From positions 186,001-250,000 of the forward strand of contig JAQGEF010000003.1 in assembly GCA_027854065.1 (NCBI GenBank): a DNA stretch of 64,000 bases, written 5' to 3'. This stretch comes from Polluticaenibacter yanchengensis (lineage in GTDB: Bacteria > Bacteroidota > Bacteroidia > Chitinophagales > Chitinophagaceae). The notes below the pieces were generated by a model. The model had not been told where the DNA came from and ran no database searches. It saw only the letters and a program-made list of their open reading frames with translations. The translations under genes were made by a program, and so were the position numbers. This document shows, one piece after another, positions 52,884 to 62,404 of this stretch. Positions within the stretch are counted from its first letter, which is position 1, and the number at the start of each line of letters is the position of its first letter.

Positions 52884-54254
52884 TTAATGCGATATATTTT
52901 GTAGATCGTTAGGATTATGTTTGTGCTTAAATAGTATTGCGAAAAGAACAGCAATAACCAAAGCGTAAATAGCAAAAGTAGTCCAGATTTCAGGCCACTC
53001 TCTTATATGTAAAACTTTGCTTAATGTACCATTATTGTTGGTAATACCCTTTTCCGATAATAAATGATTGAACACTTTATTATTGGCGTCGGTATTGAAA
53101 AATCCTGCCGCTTCATTAGCATTGGTAAATGATTTGGTAAAGTAATTATCAATCAGGTAACCGGAGGTGATACTTCCAAACACCGCACCAATACCGTTGG
53201 TCATCATCATAAACAGCCCCTGGGCAGAAGAACGGATTTTAGCAGTAGTAGAAGTTTCAACAAACAATGAACCGGAAATATTAAAGAAATCAAAAGCCAT
53301 ACCATAGATAATACAGCTCATTATAATCATCCATAATCCATCACTAGGATTGCCATAAGCGAATAATCCGAATCTCAATACCCATGCAAGCATAGAGATC
53401 AGCATTACCTGCTTAATACCATATTTTCTTAAAAAGAACGGGATAGCCAGTATAAATAAAGTTTCAGAAATCTGTGAGATGCTCATGATCAGGGTAGAAC
53501 GTTTTACAATAACAGACTCCGCATAAACAGGAAAATGCTTGAATTCATCTAAAAAAACGTCCCCGTAAGCATTTGTCAGTTGCAACGCTGCACCCAGAAA
53601 CATAGAAAAAATAAAGAATAAAGCCATCTTATAATTGGCAAACAGCTTAAACGCCTCTAATCCAAACGGATCTTTCTGGCTCACCGCCTTATCCAGTTTA
53701 TTAGGAGGAGAAGGTGGCAGGGTAAATGCGTACAGCCCTACAAAAACAGCAGCAGCACCGGCAATATAGAACTGGTTAGCAGACGCTTTATTATCTGTAA
53801 GATTAACGATCCACATGGCAGCAATAAAACCAATTGTTCCCCAAACCCTTATTGGAGGGAAATCTTTTACCACATCCAGCCCCTTTGTTTTTAGTACGGA
53901 GTAAGATATGGAATTATTCAAGGCAATGGTCGGCATGTAAAAAGCCATGGCCAATAGCAATACCCAGAAAAAATTATCCGGTGATGTAACGGCTGGCAGG
54001 TAAAATAAAACTGCACCGTAAAGAATTTGCAAAATGCCGTAAAGTTTTTCTGCATTCAGCCATCTGTCAGCAATGATACCGGCTATTGTTGGCATCAGTA
54101 GGGATGCGAAACCCATTGTAGAGAATACCGTTCCAAAATCTTTACCATCCCATTGCTTAGTTCCGAACCAGTAGTTTGCAATCGTAATTAACCACGCCCC
54201 CCAAACAAAAAATTGAAAGAAGTTCATGATTGTTAGCCGGATTTTAATATTCAT
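52884..54254 (-). CDS. Nucleoside permease, MFS (NupG-like)
   Basis: A 456-residue major-facilitator protein with about twelve hydrophobic helices. The N-terminal IRLTIMNFFQFFVWGAWLIT and the GTVFSTMGFASLLMPTIAGIIADRWLNAEKLYGILQ region (quoted in parts: FASLLMPTIAGIIADRW) are characteristic of the nucleoside:H+ symporter (NHS) family, with the ADRW loop between helices 2 and 3. The RVWGTIGFIAAMWIV segment also fits. Likely imports nucleosides across the inner membrane; specific substrates cannot be told. No nucleoside catabolic gene is adjacent. ATG at 54252-54254. Confidence 0.88.
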   Translation of the reverse strand: MNIKIRLTIMNFFQFFVWGAWLITIANYWFGTKQWDGKDFGTVFSTMGFASLLMPTIAGIIADRWLNAEKLYGILQILYGAVLFYLPAVTSPDNFFWVLLLAMAFYMPTIALNNSISYSVLKTKGLDVVKDFPPIRVWGTIGFIAAMWIVNLTDNKASANQFYIAGAAAVFVGLYAFTLPPSPPNKLDKAVSQKDPFGLEAFKLFANYKMALFFIFSMFLGAALQLTNAYGDVFLDEFKHFPVYAESVIVKRSTLIMSISQISETLFILAIPFFLRKYGIKQVMLISMLAWVLRFGLFAYGNPSDGLWMIIMSCIIYGMAFDFFNISGSLFVETSTTAKIRSSAQGLFMMMTNGIGAVFGSITSGYLIDNYFTKSFTNANEAAGFFNTDANNKVFNHLLSEKGITNNNGTLSKVLHIREWPEIWTTFAIYALVIAVLFAILFKHKHNPNDLQNISH

Positions 54255-54483
54255 AATCAGCGCTATTGTTATTATATAGGAAATTTAAAAGCCGAATATA
54301 AAACATTCAATCTACCAAAATGCAAAAAAACTCCTGAAAATAAAGAATTTTTATTTTAGGTATTAATTATTGATTTTAATTTTAATACAGGCGGTTTGTT
54401 TTTAAATATATTTTACTTATTCACACGGTGATAGTTTTTAAACAATTGTTGCTATATTAGCATTGTTAGAAATAGAATAAGAT

Positions 54484-54882
54484 ATGGAGGCAAAAGAAAA
54501 AGTAAGGATCGACAAGTACCTTTGGAGCATCAGGATGTACAAAACACGTGCCCAGGCCGCAGATGCCTGTGACAGTGGAAAAGTAAAGCTAAACGATAAT
54601 GCCATCAAAGCCAGCAGAGCTGTAAAGCTGGGTGATGTATACGAATTACGCAATGAAGGCGAAAAGAAAATCATTAAAGTAACAGGAATTATTGAGAAAA
54701 GAGTAGGATATCCGGAAGCCATTAAAAACTACGAAGACATTACACCGGAAGATTTGAACCGTAAAAATGATTTCCAGGTACCATCGTTCTATACCGGTAA
54801 ACGTTTAAGCAAAACCGGGCGGCCAAGTAAAGAGCAACGCAGGAATCTGGATGATATAATGAATATTGATATAGAAGATTAA
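54484..54882 (+). CDS. S4-domain RNA-binding protein, Hsp15-like
   Basis: A 132-residue basic protein. The S4 domain (about 7-65) shows RIDKYLWSIRMYKTRAQAADACDSGKVKLN, in parts matching the heat-shock protein 15 (HslR) family: the start RIDKYLW, then TRAQAADAC and GKVKLND. Hsp15 binds 50S subunits carrying a stranded nascent chain; a homologous role is likely. The tail (about 100-132) contains a Lys/Arg-rich segment (RLSKTGRPSKEQRRN) and an acidic end. The SPFH gene begins 17 bp downstream on the same strand. Confidence 0.88.
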   Translation: MEAKEKVRIDKYLWSIRMYKTRAQAADACDSGKVKLNDNAIKASRAVKLGDVYELRNEGEKKIIKVTGIIEKRVGYPEAIKNYEDITPEDLNRKNDFQVPSFYTGKRLSKTGRPSKEQRRNLDDIMNIDIED

Positions 54883-54899
54883 ATAAAACAAGTTATACA

Positions 54900-55856
54900 A
54901 TGATAGGAAGTATCGTATGGGTAGTAGTAGCGGTAGCTGCCATAGCGCTCAGCCTGGTTACTATTAACCAGGGGCACATAGGTGTAGTCACCATGTTTGG
55001 TAAGTATCGCCGGGTATTGAAACCGGGTTTGAATTTTAAAATCCCCTTCCTGGAAGTCATTTTCAGGAAAATAAGTACTCAAAACAGGAGTGTGGAGTTA
55101 GAATTTCAGGCAGTAACACAAGATCAGGCCAATGTATATTTTAAAGCCATGATTCTTTATCACGTAACGGATGATGCCGAAGAAACCATCAAAAAAGTAG
55201 CTTTTAAATTTATAAGTGAACGCGATCTGATGCAGACTCTTGCACGTACCATCGAAGGAAATATCCGTTCTTTTGTAGCTACTAAACGCCAAAGCGAAGT
55301 GTTGGCATTAAGACGCGAAATAGTTGAGTATGTAAAAATAGAAGTAGATCAGACTTTGGACGATTGGGGCTATCATTTACAGGATTTACAAATAAACGAT
55401 ATTACTTTCGATAAAGCCATTATGGAAAGCATGAGCAGGGTAGTAGCCAGTCATAATATGAAAGCTGCTGCAGAAAATGAAGGCCAGGCATTATTAATTA
55501 CAAAAACCCGTGCGGCAGAAGCAGAAGGCAATTCTATCAAAATAAGTGCAGAAGCAGAACGCCAGGCAGCCCAGTTACGTGGACAAGGTGTCGCTTTGTT
55601 CCGCGAAGAAGTTGCAAAAGGGATGAGTGAGGCGGCAGAGCAAATGAAACGTGCCAATCTGGATATTAATATTATTCTTTTCAGTATGTGGACAGAAGCC
55701 ATCAAAAACTTTGCTGAAAGCGGAAAAGGCAATGTCATGTTCCTGGATGGCAGCCCTAACGGCATGGAAGGAACACTTAAAAAATTAATGGCATTAATGC
55801 AAATGAACGGCGAAGACTTTACACCCAGATCTAAAGACGATCAATACAAGCAGTAG
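54900..55856 (+). CDS. SPFH/Band 7 (stomatin-like) membrane protein
   Basis: A 318-residue protein with one N-terminal membrane anchor (about 1-22), the SPFH domain (about 25-190: IGVVTMFGKYRRVLKPGLNFKIP, with VSLP-like segments), and a C-terminal coiled coil rich in Ala/Glu (about 190-255: AAAENEGQALLITKTRAAEAEGNS in parts, such as TRAAEAEGNSIKISAEAERQ). Stomatin-like proteins form large ring-shaped assemblies that organise the membrane and often recruit a membrane protease (NfeD type); no nfeD gene is adjacent here. It is probably cotranscribed with the Hsp15-like gene, and a terminator follows. Confidence 0.88.
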   Translation: MIGSIVWVVVAVAAIALSLVTINQGHIGVVTMFGKYRRVLKPGLNFKIPFLEVIFRKISTQNRSVELEFQAVTQDQANVYFKAMILYHVTDDAEETIKKVAFKFISERDLMQTLARTIEGNIRSFVATKRQSEVLALRREIVEYVKIEVDQTLDDWGYHLQDLQINDITFDKAIMESMSRVVASHNMKAAAENEGQALLITKTRAAEAEGNSIKISAEAERQAAQLRGQGVALFREEVAKGMSEAAEQMKRANLDINIILFSMWTEAIKNFAESGKGNVMFLDGSPNGMEGTLKKLMALMQMNGEDFTPRSKDDQYKQ

Positions 55857-55873
55857 TATATAGTTACCTGTCT

Positions 55874-55906
55874 AAAAAGGCCGGAGACAAGTTCTCTGGC
55901 CTTTTT
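55874..55906 (+). terminator. Intrinsic terminator after the SPFH gene
   Basis: AAAAAGGCCGGAGA (55874-55887) and TCTCTGGCCTTTTT (55893-55906) form a stem with a short CAAGT loop and T-run. The gap from here to 56147 is AT-rich with no gene seen. Confidence 0.85.
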
Positions 55907-56147
55907 AGTATGGATACCTTTGGTACCATGTATATTTGAAATAAGGCTTTTTACATAGCTCCTGTAGAAAGCAATTAAATGATAAGAAAAAATGTTTAAG
56001 CAGTGTAATAAAAACAAATTACATGTTTAGGCTGTGATATTCAGTGCTTACAATAAAATATATTTTTTAGTTTTTTAGTCAGGCTTCACCAAAAAAAGTT
56101 TATAATTACACCCAATTAATAATTTACAATAGATTTAGAAATTTAAA

Positions 56148-56768
56148 ATGAGTCAGTTTAATAAAGGTTATAAGCAACAGTTTAATAGGAAAAATAATTA
56201 TGATAAAAGAAGATTTAATCAACATCAGAATAGTTTACCCGACGGTTTTGCACTCTATTATATAGCCATCCTATGTGGAAATGAGATTAATGAAAAAGTT
56301 TTGAGTCTCAAGAATTATATGCAAAGCACATACGGCTCCAGGGCAGCATTAAAATCACCTGCACATTTAACAATTATACCACCGTTTAAATCAGAAGAAG
56401 ACCTTGAAAATAATTATAAGAGTTTCCTGGATGAAGTCAACTTTACATTAGTGCCTGTAACTGTTAAGTTAAACGGGTATAATCATTTTGGTGAAAGAGT
56501 GTTATTTGTAGATGTAGAGAAAACCGAAGCATTACTGAATATTGAGAAAGAGACATTCAATCTATTTGAAGACCGTTTCCCCGCTATTTCATTTAATGCA
56601 AAGCCGGAATTCAATCCACACGTTACCATTGCTACAAGAGATATTCCGGAAGGTAAATTATCGGAGGCATTGGCTTATTTTAAAGAAAATCATCCATTTA
56701 ATGATGAGTTTACCGTAAAAGAATTAAAGTTGATGAAGTTGAAAAACAATAAGTGGGAAGAATGTTAA
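56148..56768 (+). CDS. 2H phosphoesterase (2'-5' RNA ligase family)
   Basis: A 206-residue protein. An N-terminal Asn/Gln/Lys-rich stretch (1-30) precedes the catalytic fold. The two signature HxT motifs are HLT (73-75, in PAHLTIIPPF) and HVT (158-160, in NPHVTIAT). LigT/ThpR-type enzymes use these histidines on 2'-5' linked or cyclic phosphates; the true substrate here is unknown. The sequence is otherwise of usual length for Bacteroidota members. It stands alone upstream of tRNA-His, with no tRNA-repair partner such as RtcB nearby. Confidence 0.88.
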   Translation: MSQFNKGYKQQFNRKNNYDKRRFNQHQNSLPDGFALYYIAILCGNEINEKVLSLKNYMQSTYGSRAALKSPAHLTIIPPFKSEEDLENNYKSFLDEVNFTLVPVTVKLNGYNHFGERVLFVDVEKTEALLNIEKETFNLFEDRFPAISFNAKPEFNPHVTIATRDIPEGKLSEALAYFKENHPFNDEFTVKELKLMKLKNNKWEEC

Positions 56769-56878
56769 GCCACTTTAGGTATACAGAACCTAATAGTATT
56801 GACAACGAATAACTTATTGCGATAAAAAAAATATGAAAAAAGTCCGGGAAATATTTTTTAGTCTGGATTTTATTTCGC

Positions 56879-56886
56879 TATATTTG
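56879..56886 (+). promoter_or_regulatory. -7 promoter box for tRNA-His
   Basis: TATATTTG at 56879-56886 fits TAnnTTTG and lies 41 bp before the tRNA 5' end. A -33 TTTG is not visible. Confidence 0.45.
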
Positions 56887-56927
56887 CAAACCCAAAACGG
56901 AATAAGGGTTTCGGAAAGGGAAAAAAT

Positions 56928-57002
56928 GGTAGGTATAGCTCAGCTGGTTAGAGCATCAGATTGTGGTTCTGAGGGTCGTCGGTTCGAACCCGATTACTTA
57001 CC
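56928..57002 (+). tRNA. tRNA-His (anticodon GTG)
   Basis: A 75-nt cloverleaf. The acceptor stem has eight base pairs, GGTAGGTA with TACTTACC (56928-56935, 56995-57002), which includes the extra G at position -1 facing C73, the identity mark of tRNA-His. The anticodon stem is TCAGA/TCTGA with loop TTGTGGT (GTG), and the T-loop is GGTTCGAACC. CCA is not encoded. A short reading frame across the gene is spurious. Confidence 0.97.
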
Positions 57003-57012
57003 CCGAAAAATT

Positions 57013-57041
57013 AAAAGCTGCATTTTTGCAGCTTTTTTTAA
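57013..57041 (+). terminator. Intrinsic terminator after tRNA-His
   Basis: TTAAAAGCTGCA (57013-57024 region) and TGCAGCTTTTTTTAA form a GC-core stem with a T-run, directly upstream of the DUF445 start. Confidence 0.85.
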
Positions 57042-57062
57042 TTGTACTAAATTGTAAATCTT

Positions 57063-57683
57063 ATGACAAGCTTTTTGGTTGTAACACCCATTATGTATGC
57101 AATACCGTTTATCTCGGCATTTATCCACTGGATAACGATCTGGATGGCTTTAAAGATGTTATTTCATCCTAAAGAACCCATTCATTTCCTGGGGTTAAAA
57201 ATACAAGGTGTTTTCCCAAAAAAACAAAAGCAAATAGCTGAGAATATTAGTAAACTCGTAGGTAAAGAATTACTTTCTTTCGAAGAGATAGAACAGAAAA
57301 TAACCAACCCTGCAAACCTTGAAGGTATTTACCCGGAAATAGAAAAATATGTAGATGAGTTCTTAAAAGTCCGCATTAAAGAAACAATGCCCATGATAGC
57401 CATGTTCATAGGAGATAAAACAATCGGGCAATTAAAAGAAGCCCTGATGACAGAACTCAAGAATATGTTGCCACAGCTATTAAAGAACTACGTAGGTAAT
57501 TTAAAATCACAGTTAGACCTTGAGAAAATTGTTTATGAAAAAATCGCTGCGTTCTCAGGCGAGAAATTAGAAGCAATGCTCAACCAGATCTTAACCAAAG
57601 AATTCCGTTTTATAGAAATTATCGGTACAATCCTGGGTTTCATGATAGGGTTACTCCAGATTTTCCTGAATATGATACAATAA
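57063..57683 (+). CDS. DUF445 family membrane protein
   Basis: A 206-residue protein with two helices at the ends (about 3-30 and 182-203) and a long soluble helical middle. The N-terminal ISAFIHWITIWMALKMLFHPKEP, in parts WITIWMALKMLF and HPKEPI, is the DUF445 signature (W-x-A-x-x-M-L-F-x-P). Function is unknown. Its last codons and stop (ATGATACAATAA) lie inside the left arm of a long perfect palindrome, so termination of translation and transcription coincide. It starts after the tRNA-His terminator. Confidence 0.85.
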   Translation: MTSFLVVTPIMYAIPFISAFIHWITIWMALKMLFHPKEPIHFLGLKIQGVFPKKQKQIAENISKLVGKELLSFEEIEQKITNPANLEGIYPEIEKYVDEFLKVRIKETMPMIAMFIGDKTIGQLKEALMTELKNMLPQLLKNYVGNLKSQLDLEKIVYEKIAAFSGEKLEAMLNQILTKEFRFIEIIGTILGFMIGLLQIFLNMIQ

Positions 57684-57722
57684 AAAAGGTGAGCATTGCT
57701 CACCTTTTTTATTGTATCATAT
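57670..57722. terminator. Perfect 53-nt palindrome spanning the DUF445 stop codon
   Basis: Twenty-six-nt arms (57670-57695 and 57697-57722) pair perfectly around one base. The core AAAAAAGGTGAGCA with its mirror and T-run is a normal terminator; the pairing continues outward to include the last three codons and the stop codon of DUF445. Confidence 0.8.
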
Positions 57723-57917
57723 ATGCTAAAACGGTATTTACCGGGCCATTTTTTAGTTTTTTTTCTCTATTCATATCCAACCCTTAACTTTACACACTCT
57801 AATTAAAAGTCTTGAATAATTAATAGATGAATAACTGGCATTTTGCAAAGTTTAATTTATTGATATCAAAAGAATTAAATAGATAAAACGATTTTAATCT
57901 AAATTTTATAAAAGATT

Positions 57918-58892
57918 ATGCCACAATATCCAAACAGGCAGTTTTTAGATTTCGAAGCGCCGATAAAAGCATTATACGAGGAAATTGAAGTCAATAAGTC
58001 TTTAGCGGAGAATAACTCGAATGTTGATTACACAGGCATCGTAAAGCAATTGGAAGATGCGATTATTGCAAAACGTGAAGATATAACCGCAAACCTTACC
58101 AGTTGGCAAAAAGTACAGTTAAGCCGTCATCCGGACAGGCCATATTCATTAAAATATTTCAGCAAAATATTTGACGATTTTACAGAGCTGCATGGCGATA
58201 GAAATGTAAAAGATGATAAAGCCATGGTAGGAGGTTTCGCTTCTTTAGATGGTGAAACAGTTATGGTTATTGGCCAGCAAAAAGGCATCAATACCAAAAT
58301 GCGCCAGGTAAGGAACTTTGGTATGGCCAATCCTGAGGGTTACCGCAAAGCCCTGAGGTTAATGAAGCTGGCAGAAAAATTTAATAAACCTATCATCACC
58401 TTTATTGATACGCCGGGTGCTTACCCGGGCATAGAAGCAGAAGAACGTGGGCAGGGAGAAGCCATTGCAAGAAACATTTTTGAAATGATGCGCCTCAAAG
58501 TACCCGTAATATGCATTATCATAGGCGAAGGCGCCAGTGGTGGCGCAATGGGTATTGGCGTTGGAGATAAAGTATTAATGCTGGAAAATACATGGTACAC
58601 CGTTATCAGCCCGGAGAGTTGCAGCTCCATCCTTTGGCGTAGCTGGAATTTTAAAGAAACTGCAGCAGAGCAGCTAAAACTTACCAGCGATTACATGAGC
58701 CAGTTTGGCCTTGTAGATGGCGTTATCCCGGAGCCAAAAGGAGGTGCACATTGGGATTACGACCTTGCAGCACAAATGGTAAAAGATTACATTAAGCCCC
58801 TACTGGCCGAATTAAAAGAAATTCCTGCGGCAAAAAGAATCCGCAACAGGATCGACAAATTCGGGTCGATGGGTTTCTACGACGAAGCATAA
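57918..58892 (+). CDS. accA: Acetyl-CoA carboxylase carboxyltransferase subunit alpha
   Basis: A 324-residue subunit of acetyl-CoA carboxylase, the committed step of fatty acid synthesis. The sequence starts [16 protein letters not shown], as AccA does, and has the core [16 protein letters not shown] and [15 protein letters not shown]. The oxyanion-forming [20 protein letters not shown] and [11 protein letters not shown] segments follow. It pairs with AccD (not in the window) to form the carboxyltransferase. The dapA gene follows after 58 bp on the same strand; cotranscription is possible. Confidence 0.96.
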   Translation: MPQYPNRQFLDFEAPIKALYEEIEVNKSLAENNSNVDYTGIVKQLEDAIIAKREDITANLTSWQKVQLSRHPDRPYSLKYFSKIFDDFTELHGDRNVKDDKAMVGGFASLDGETVMVIGQQKGINTKMRQVRNFGMANPEGYRKALRLMKLAEKFNKPIITFIDTPGAYPGIEAEERGQGEAIARNIFEMMRLKVPVICIIIGEGASGGAMGIGVGDKVLMLENTWYTVISPESCSSILWRSWNFKETAAEQLKLTSDYMSQFGLVDGVIPEPKGGAHWDYDLAAQMVKDYIKPLLAELKEIPAAKRIRNRIDKFGSMGFYDEA

Positions 58893-58950
58893 ATATTACT
58901 ACTTATTTAACTATATAACAATCTCTGCATAATCCTGAGATTATAAGAAC

Positions 58951-59823
58951 ATGGCAAACTTAAGCTTAAAAGGCGTTGGCGTAGCAGTCATTACACCTTT
59001 CAATGAAGATCTGACTGTAGATTATCCTGCATTAAAGAATTTATTAGAATACTTTATCGATTCCAAAATAGATTATGTCGTTACCTTAGGTACCACCGGT
59101 GAATCTGCAACTTTAACTGCCGATGAAAAAATTAAGATCATCAACTTCACTTACGATACCATCAATGGCCGGATCCCGGTAGTTGTAGGCGTAGGTGGCA
59201 ATAATACCTATAAGGTTATTGAAGATCTCAAGCAATTGCCACTAGACAAAGCCGCTGCCATTTTAAGCGTTAGTCCATATTACAATAAGCCAACACAGGA
59301 AGGTATTTATCAGCATTATGCAGCCATTGCAAAAAGCACAGATAAACCAATTATTCTTTACAATGTACCAGGCAGGACCAATAGCAATATCCTTCCGGAA
59401 ACGACTTACCGTTTAGCAGCAGACTTTAAAAATATCATTGCTATAAAAGAAGCCAGCGGTAACATGGTACAGTGTATGCACCTGGTAAAAAACAAACCGG
59501 AAGGTTTTTATTTAATCAGTGGCGATGATCATATCAACCTGCCACTCATCGCCTGTGGCTTCGATGGTGTTATCAGTGTGGTTGCCAATAGCCATGCGGC
59601 AGAGTTTTCCGAGTTGACACATCTTGCCCTGAACAATGAATTCCAAAAAGCAAGAGCTATCCAGGATAAATTGTTAGTGCCAATGGATTTGTTGTTCGCA
59701 GAAAACAATCCCGCCGGTGTAAAAGGATTTCTGGCAGCACAGGGTAAAATTAAAAATATTTTAAGATTGCCACTCGTACCTGCTAGTGAAAAACTTTACC
59801 AGGCAATTCAGGAAACCTTATAA
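58951..59823 (+). CDS. dapA: 4-hydroxy-tetrahydrodipicolinate synthase
   Basis: A 290-residue TIM-barrel aldolase that condenses pyruvate with aspartate semialdehyde on the way to lysine and diaminopimelate. The Schiff-base Lys166 lies in IIAIKEASGN, the catalytic Tyr137 in LYNVPGRT, and the LGTTGES motif (46-52) holds the Thr pair of the proton relay. Length and all motifs fit DapA rather than other members of the aldolase superfamily such as NanA. It is in the same pathway as lysC, which lies about 35 kb away. Confidence 0.95.
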   Translation: MANLSLKGVGVAVITPFNEDLTVDYPALKNLLEYFIDSKIDYVVTLGTTGESATLTADEKIKIINFTYDTINGRIPVVVGVGGNNTYKVIEDLKQLPLDKAAAILSVSPYYNKPTQEGIYQHYAAIAKSTDKPIILYNVPGRTNSNILPETTYRLAADFKNIIAIKEASGNMVQCMHLVKNKPEGFYLISGDDHINLPLIACGFDGVISVVANSHAAEFSELTHLALNNEFQKARAIQDKLLVPMDLLFAENNPAGVKGFLAAQGKIKNILRLPLVPASEKLYQAIQETL

Positions 59824-59954
59824 AATGATTCATAGCTACAGTTCATTAGTTGTTTATTATTGAGCCATCTCTGTGCTGCTATTAAGCACCGTTGTGTCAC
59901 TCCCTTGTACCATATAAGCTGTATTGAACTATTAATTATAAATTAATTTATTTT

Positions 59955-59983
59955 ATAGAGACGTTGATAAACAACGTCTCTAT
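59955..59983. terminator. Hairpin downstream of dapA
   Basis: ATAGAGACGTTG (59955-59966) and CAACGTCTCTAT (59972-59983) form a perfect 12-bp stem with a 5-nt loop; a moderate T-rich stretch follows. It may end the accA-dapA transcript. Confidence 0.6.
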
Positions 59984-60021
59984 ATCTTTATAATATTATT
60001 TGCAAATCTTTAAATCATATT

Positions 60022-60939
60022 ATGGCATTAGTTAATAAAGAAAATTGTATCCATTATAGTCAATGTCCCGTTTGCGGCAGCGCCAGTTTAGCCGAAGTTT
60101 TACAATGCAAAGATTATACTGTGTCACATGAACAATTTTCAATAATTGAATGCCGGGATTGTTCATTGCGATTTACACAGGATGTGCCTCAACAGGCATA
60201 TATCGGTGTATATTATCAATCAGAGAATTATATATCCCACTCAGATACAGATAAAGGGCTTATCAGCAAACTATATAAAGCAGTAAGAAAAATTACACTC
60301 AAAACCAAACTCCACATTGTAGAATCAAATGTTTGCTCAAAAAGTACAAAAGCCATATTAGACATTGGTAGCGGTACCGGTGCCTTTTTAAATACCATGA
60401 AAGCAGAAGGATGGTCAGTTGTAGGCCTGGAGCCGGATGCCGGCGCAAGAGCAAATGCCATAAAGCTCTATAACATCACAGCAGAAACGCCAGATAGGCT
60501 TTTTCAATTACCGGAAAATACATTTGAGGCCATTACCATGTGGCATGTATTAGAACATGTAGAACAATTACAGGAATATATAGCCCGTTGTTATCAGTTA
60601 TTAACAACAGACGGCACATTATTTATCGCAGTACCGAACTATACTTCAAGCGATGCAAAAAAATACGGACCTTATTGGGCCGCTTATGACGTGCCAAGAC
60701 ATCTCTATCATTTTTCACCGGCTTCAGTAAAAAAACTGGTTGGTCAACATGGTTTCCAGGTGAAAAAGATATTGCCAATGTGGTTTGATCCCTTTTATAT
60801 TTCAATGCTCAGCGAACAGTATAAAACAGGTTCAAATAAATTGTTCTCCGCGTTTTTCGCCGGTTTGAAATCAACTATCTCCGCAATCGGTAACAAAGAA
60901 AAAGCCAGTTCAATCATTTATGTGATTAAGAAGAAATAG
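60022..60939 (+). CDS. Class I SAM-dependent methyltransferase with N-terminal zinc motif
   Basis: A 305-residue protein. The N-terminus has a rubredoxin-like zinc site, CPVC (15, 18) with ECRDC (about 44-48), a feature of a Bacteroidota methyltransferase family often tied to glycan or lipid modification. The SAM-binding motif I is LDIGSGTGAFL (about 114-124), followed by GLEPDAGARANA and the WHVLEHV motif typical of the Ubi/Coq5-like fold. Substrate unknown. A hairpin terminator separates it from dapA, so it has its own promoter. No matching substrate gene is adjacent. Confidence 0.85.
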   Translation: MALVNKENCIHYSQCPVCGSASLAEVLQCKDYTVSHEQFSIIECRDCSLRFTQDVPQQAYIGVYYQSENYISHSDTDKGLISKLYKAVRKITLKTKLHIVESNVCSKSTKAILDIGSGTGAFLNTMKAEGWSVVGLEPDAGARANAIKLYNITAETPDRLFQLPENTFEAITMWHVLEHVEQLQEYIARCYQLLTTDGTLFIAVPNYTSSDAKKYGPYWAAYDVPRHLYHFSPASVKKLVGQHGFQVKKILPMWFDPFYISMLSEQYKTGSNKLFSAFFAGLKSTISAIGNKEKASSIIYVIKKK

Positions 60940-61123
60940 TTAAAGCAATTTGTGTAGTGGTTTGGGTTACGCAGTCCAGTATTGATAAATATTCCAACCT
61001 CACATCATTTAACAACTACGGACAGAACCATACTACTGCTACTCTTTTCCTTCCTTGCAGCAGAGGTGGGTATTCCAAATCAATTTACCCAAATATTTTA
61101 GAGAAAATAGCTGGTCTCGCCAA

Positions 61124-62371
61124 CTATTTCCCCGTAATTTGGTGAACGATTCCTCCCGCTGTATCAGTAATAATCCGGCACAGGTAATCGATATCATCAT
61201 CAGAAATGGTTAATGGAGGAGCTACCCGCATGCTGTTACCACAAAATAAAAACCAGTCAGTGATCAGGCCGGCCTTTACACATGCATGGATAATCGTTTG
61301 AGCAATTTCATCATTTTCAAATTCTACCGCCATTAATAACCCCGCATTTCTTATAGCCTTAATAGCGTGGCTGGTTAATAGTTTCAGTTTAATTTTCTCA
61401 GCTTTTTCTTTCACGTGCCACTTCTCAATACCGGCAGATATATTATTGTCTGAAGAGTTCAGGCTGTCAATACCGTTCACCAATAGCTGAAAGCTCGCCA
61501 AACCGGCCGCACAACTGACAGGGTGGCCCGCAAAAGTACTGATATGACCCAATACCGGGTTGTAAGTCAATTGATTCATCAGGTGATAATCCGCAATAAA
61601 AGCACCCAATGGTAAGCCACCGCCCAAAGCCTTGCCCAACATCAAAATATCCGGGACAATATCATATGCCTCAAAAGCCCATAACGGACCGGTACGGCCA
61701 AAACCAACCTGAATTTCATCCAGGATCAATAAAGTCCCTGTCTCCGTACATTTTTGCCTCAAAGCCTTTATCCATGCCTCGTCAGGCAATCTTACACCAG
61801 CTTCAGCTTGTACCGTTTCCAATATAATACAGGCCGTTTCATCGTTTATAGCATTTAATGCTTCATCAGAATTAAAAGGCACATGAGTAATGCCCGGCAA
61901 TAATGGCCGGAAGGCTTGTTTAAAATACTCGCCACCCATGATACTCAGAGCACCCTGTGAACTCCCGTGATAACTATTATTACAGGAGATGATCCGGGTT
62001 CTGCCGGTAACCCGTTTAGCCAATTTCATAGCGCCTTCAGTAGCTTCCGTTCCACTATTAGTAAAATACACACAATTCAGGCTTTTCGGCAGGTATTGCG
62101 TAAGCATTTTAGCATACTGTACCTGTGGGGTTTCTATAAGTTCACCATATACCATCAGGTGCATATAACTATCAACCTGCTTTTTAATAGCGTCAATAAC
62201 CACAGGTTGGCCATGTCCAAGATTCATTACACTGAATCCGCTAATTAAGTCAAGGTATTTTCTGTTATCAGGCCCCCACATATAACAACCCCTGGCTTCC
62301 GTTATTTCCAATCCGATCGGAGCAGGCGAAGTCTGTGCAACGTGTTGTAAAAAAAGTTGTCTGCTATTCAT
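61124..62371 (-). CDS. Class III pyridoxal-phosphate aminotransferase
   Basis: A 415-residue aminotransferase of the acetylornithine/ornithine/4-aminobutyrate group. FTNSGTEATEGAMKLAKR (in parts: NSGTEATEGA), ISCNNSYHGSS and the LILDEIQVGFGRTG stretch (Asp218, cofactor ring; Glu219) are visible, with the PLP Lys247 in MLGKALGGGLPLG. The substrate is not clear from sequence: no arginine genes are adjacent. Its start lies 33 bp after the LuxE-like gene stop on the same strand, which suggests that it transfers an amino group in the same pathway as that gene's acyl transfer. Confidence 0.88.
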   Translation of the reverse strand: MNSRQLFLQHVAQTSPAPIGLEITEARGCYMWGPDNRKYLDLISGFSVMNLGHGQPVVIDAIKKQVDSYMHLMVYGELIETPQVQYAKMLTQYLPKSLNCVYFTNSGTEATEGAMKLAKRVTGRTRIISCNNSYHGSSQGALSIMGGEYFKQAFRPLLPGITHVPFNSDEALNAINDETACIILETVQAEAGVRLPDEAWIKALRQKCTETGTLLILDEIQVGFGRTGPLWAFEAYDIVPDILMLGKALGGGLPLGAFIADYHLMNQLTYNPVLGHISTFAGHPVSCAAGLASFQLLVNGIDSLNSSDNNISAGIEKWHVKEKAEKIKLKLLTSHAIKAIRNAGLLMAVEFENDEIAQTIIHACVKAGLITDWFLFCGNSMRVAPPLTISDDDIDYLCRIITDTAGGIVHQITGK

Positions 62372-62404
62372 ATCCTCAATTCTCTTATCTAATAAAAATG
62401 TTTA

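Noticed and set aside
56833..57057. 74-codon plus-strand frame across the tRNA-His gene
   Set aside because: It lies over the tRNA and its terminator and is a known kind of false call.
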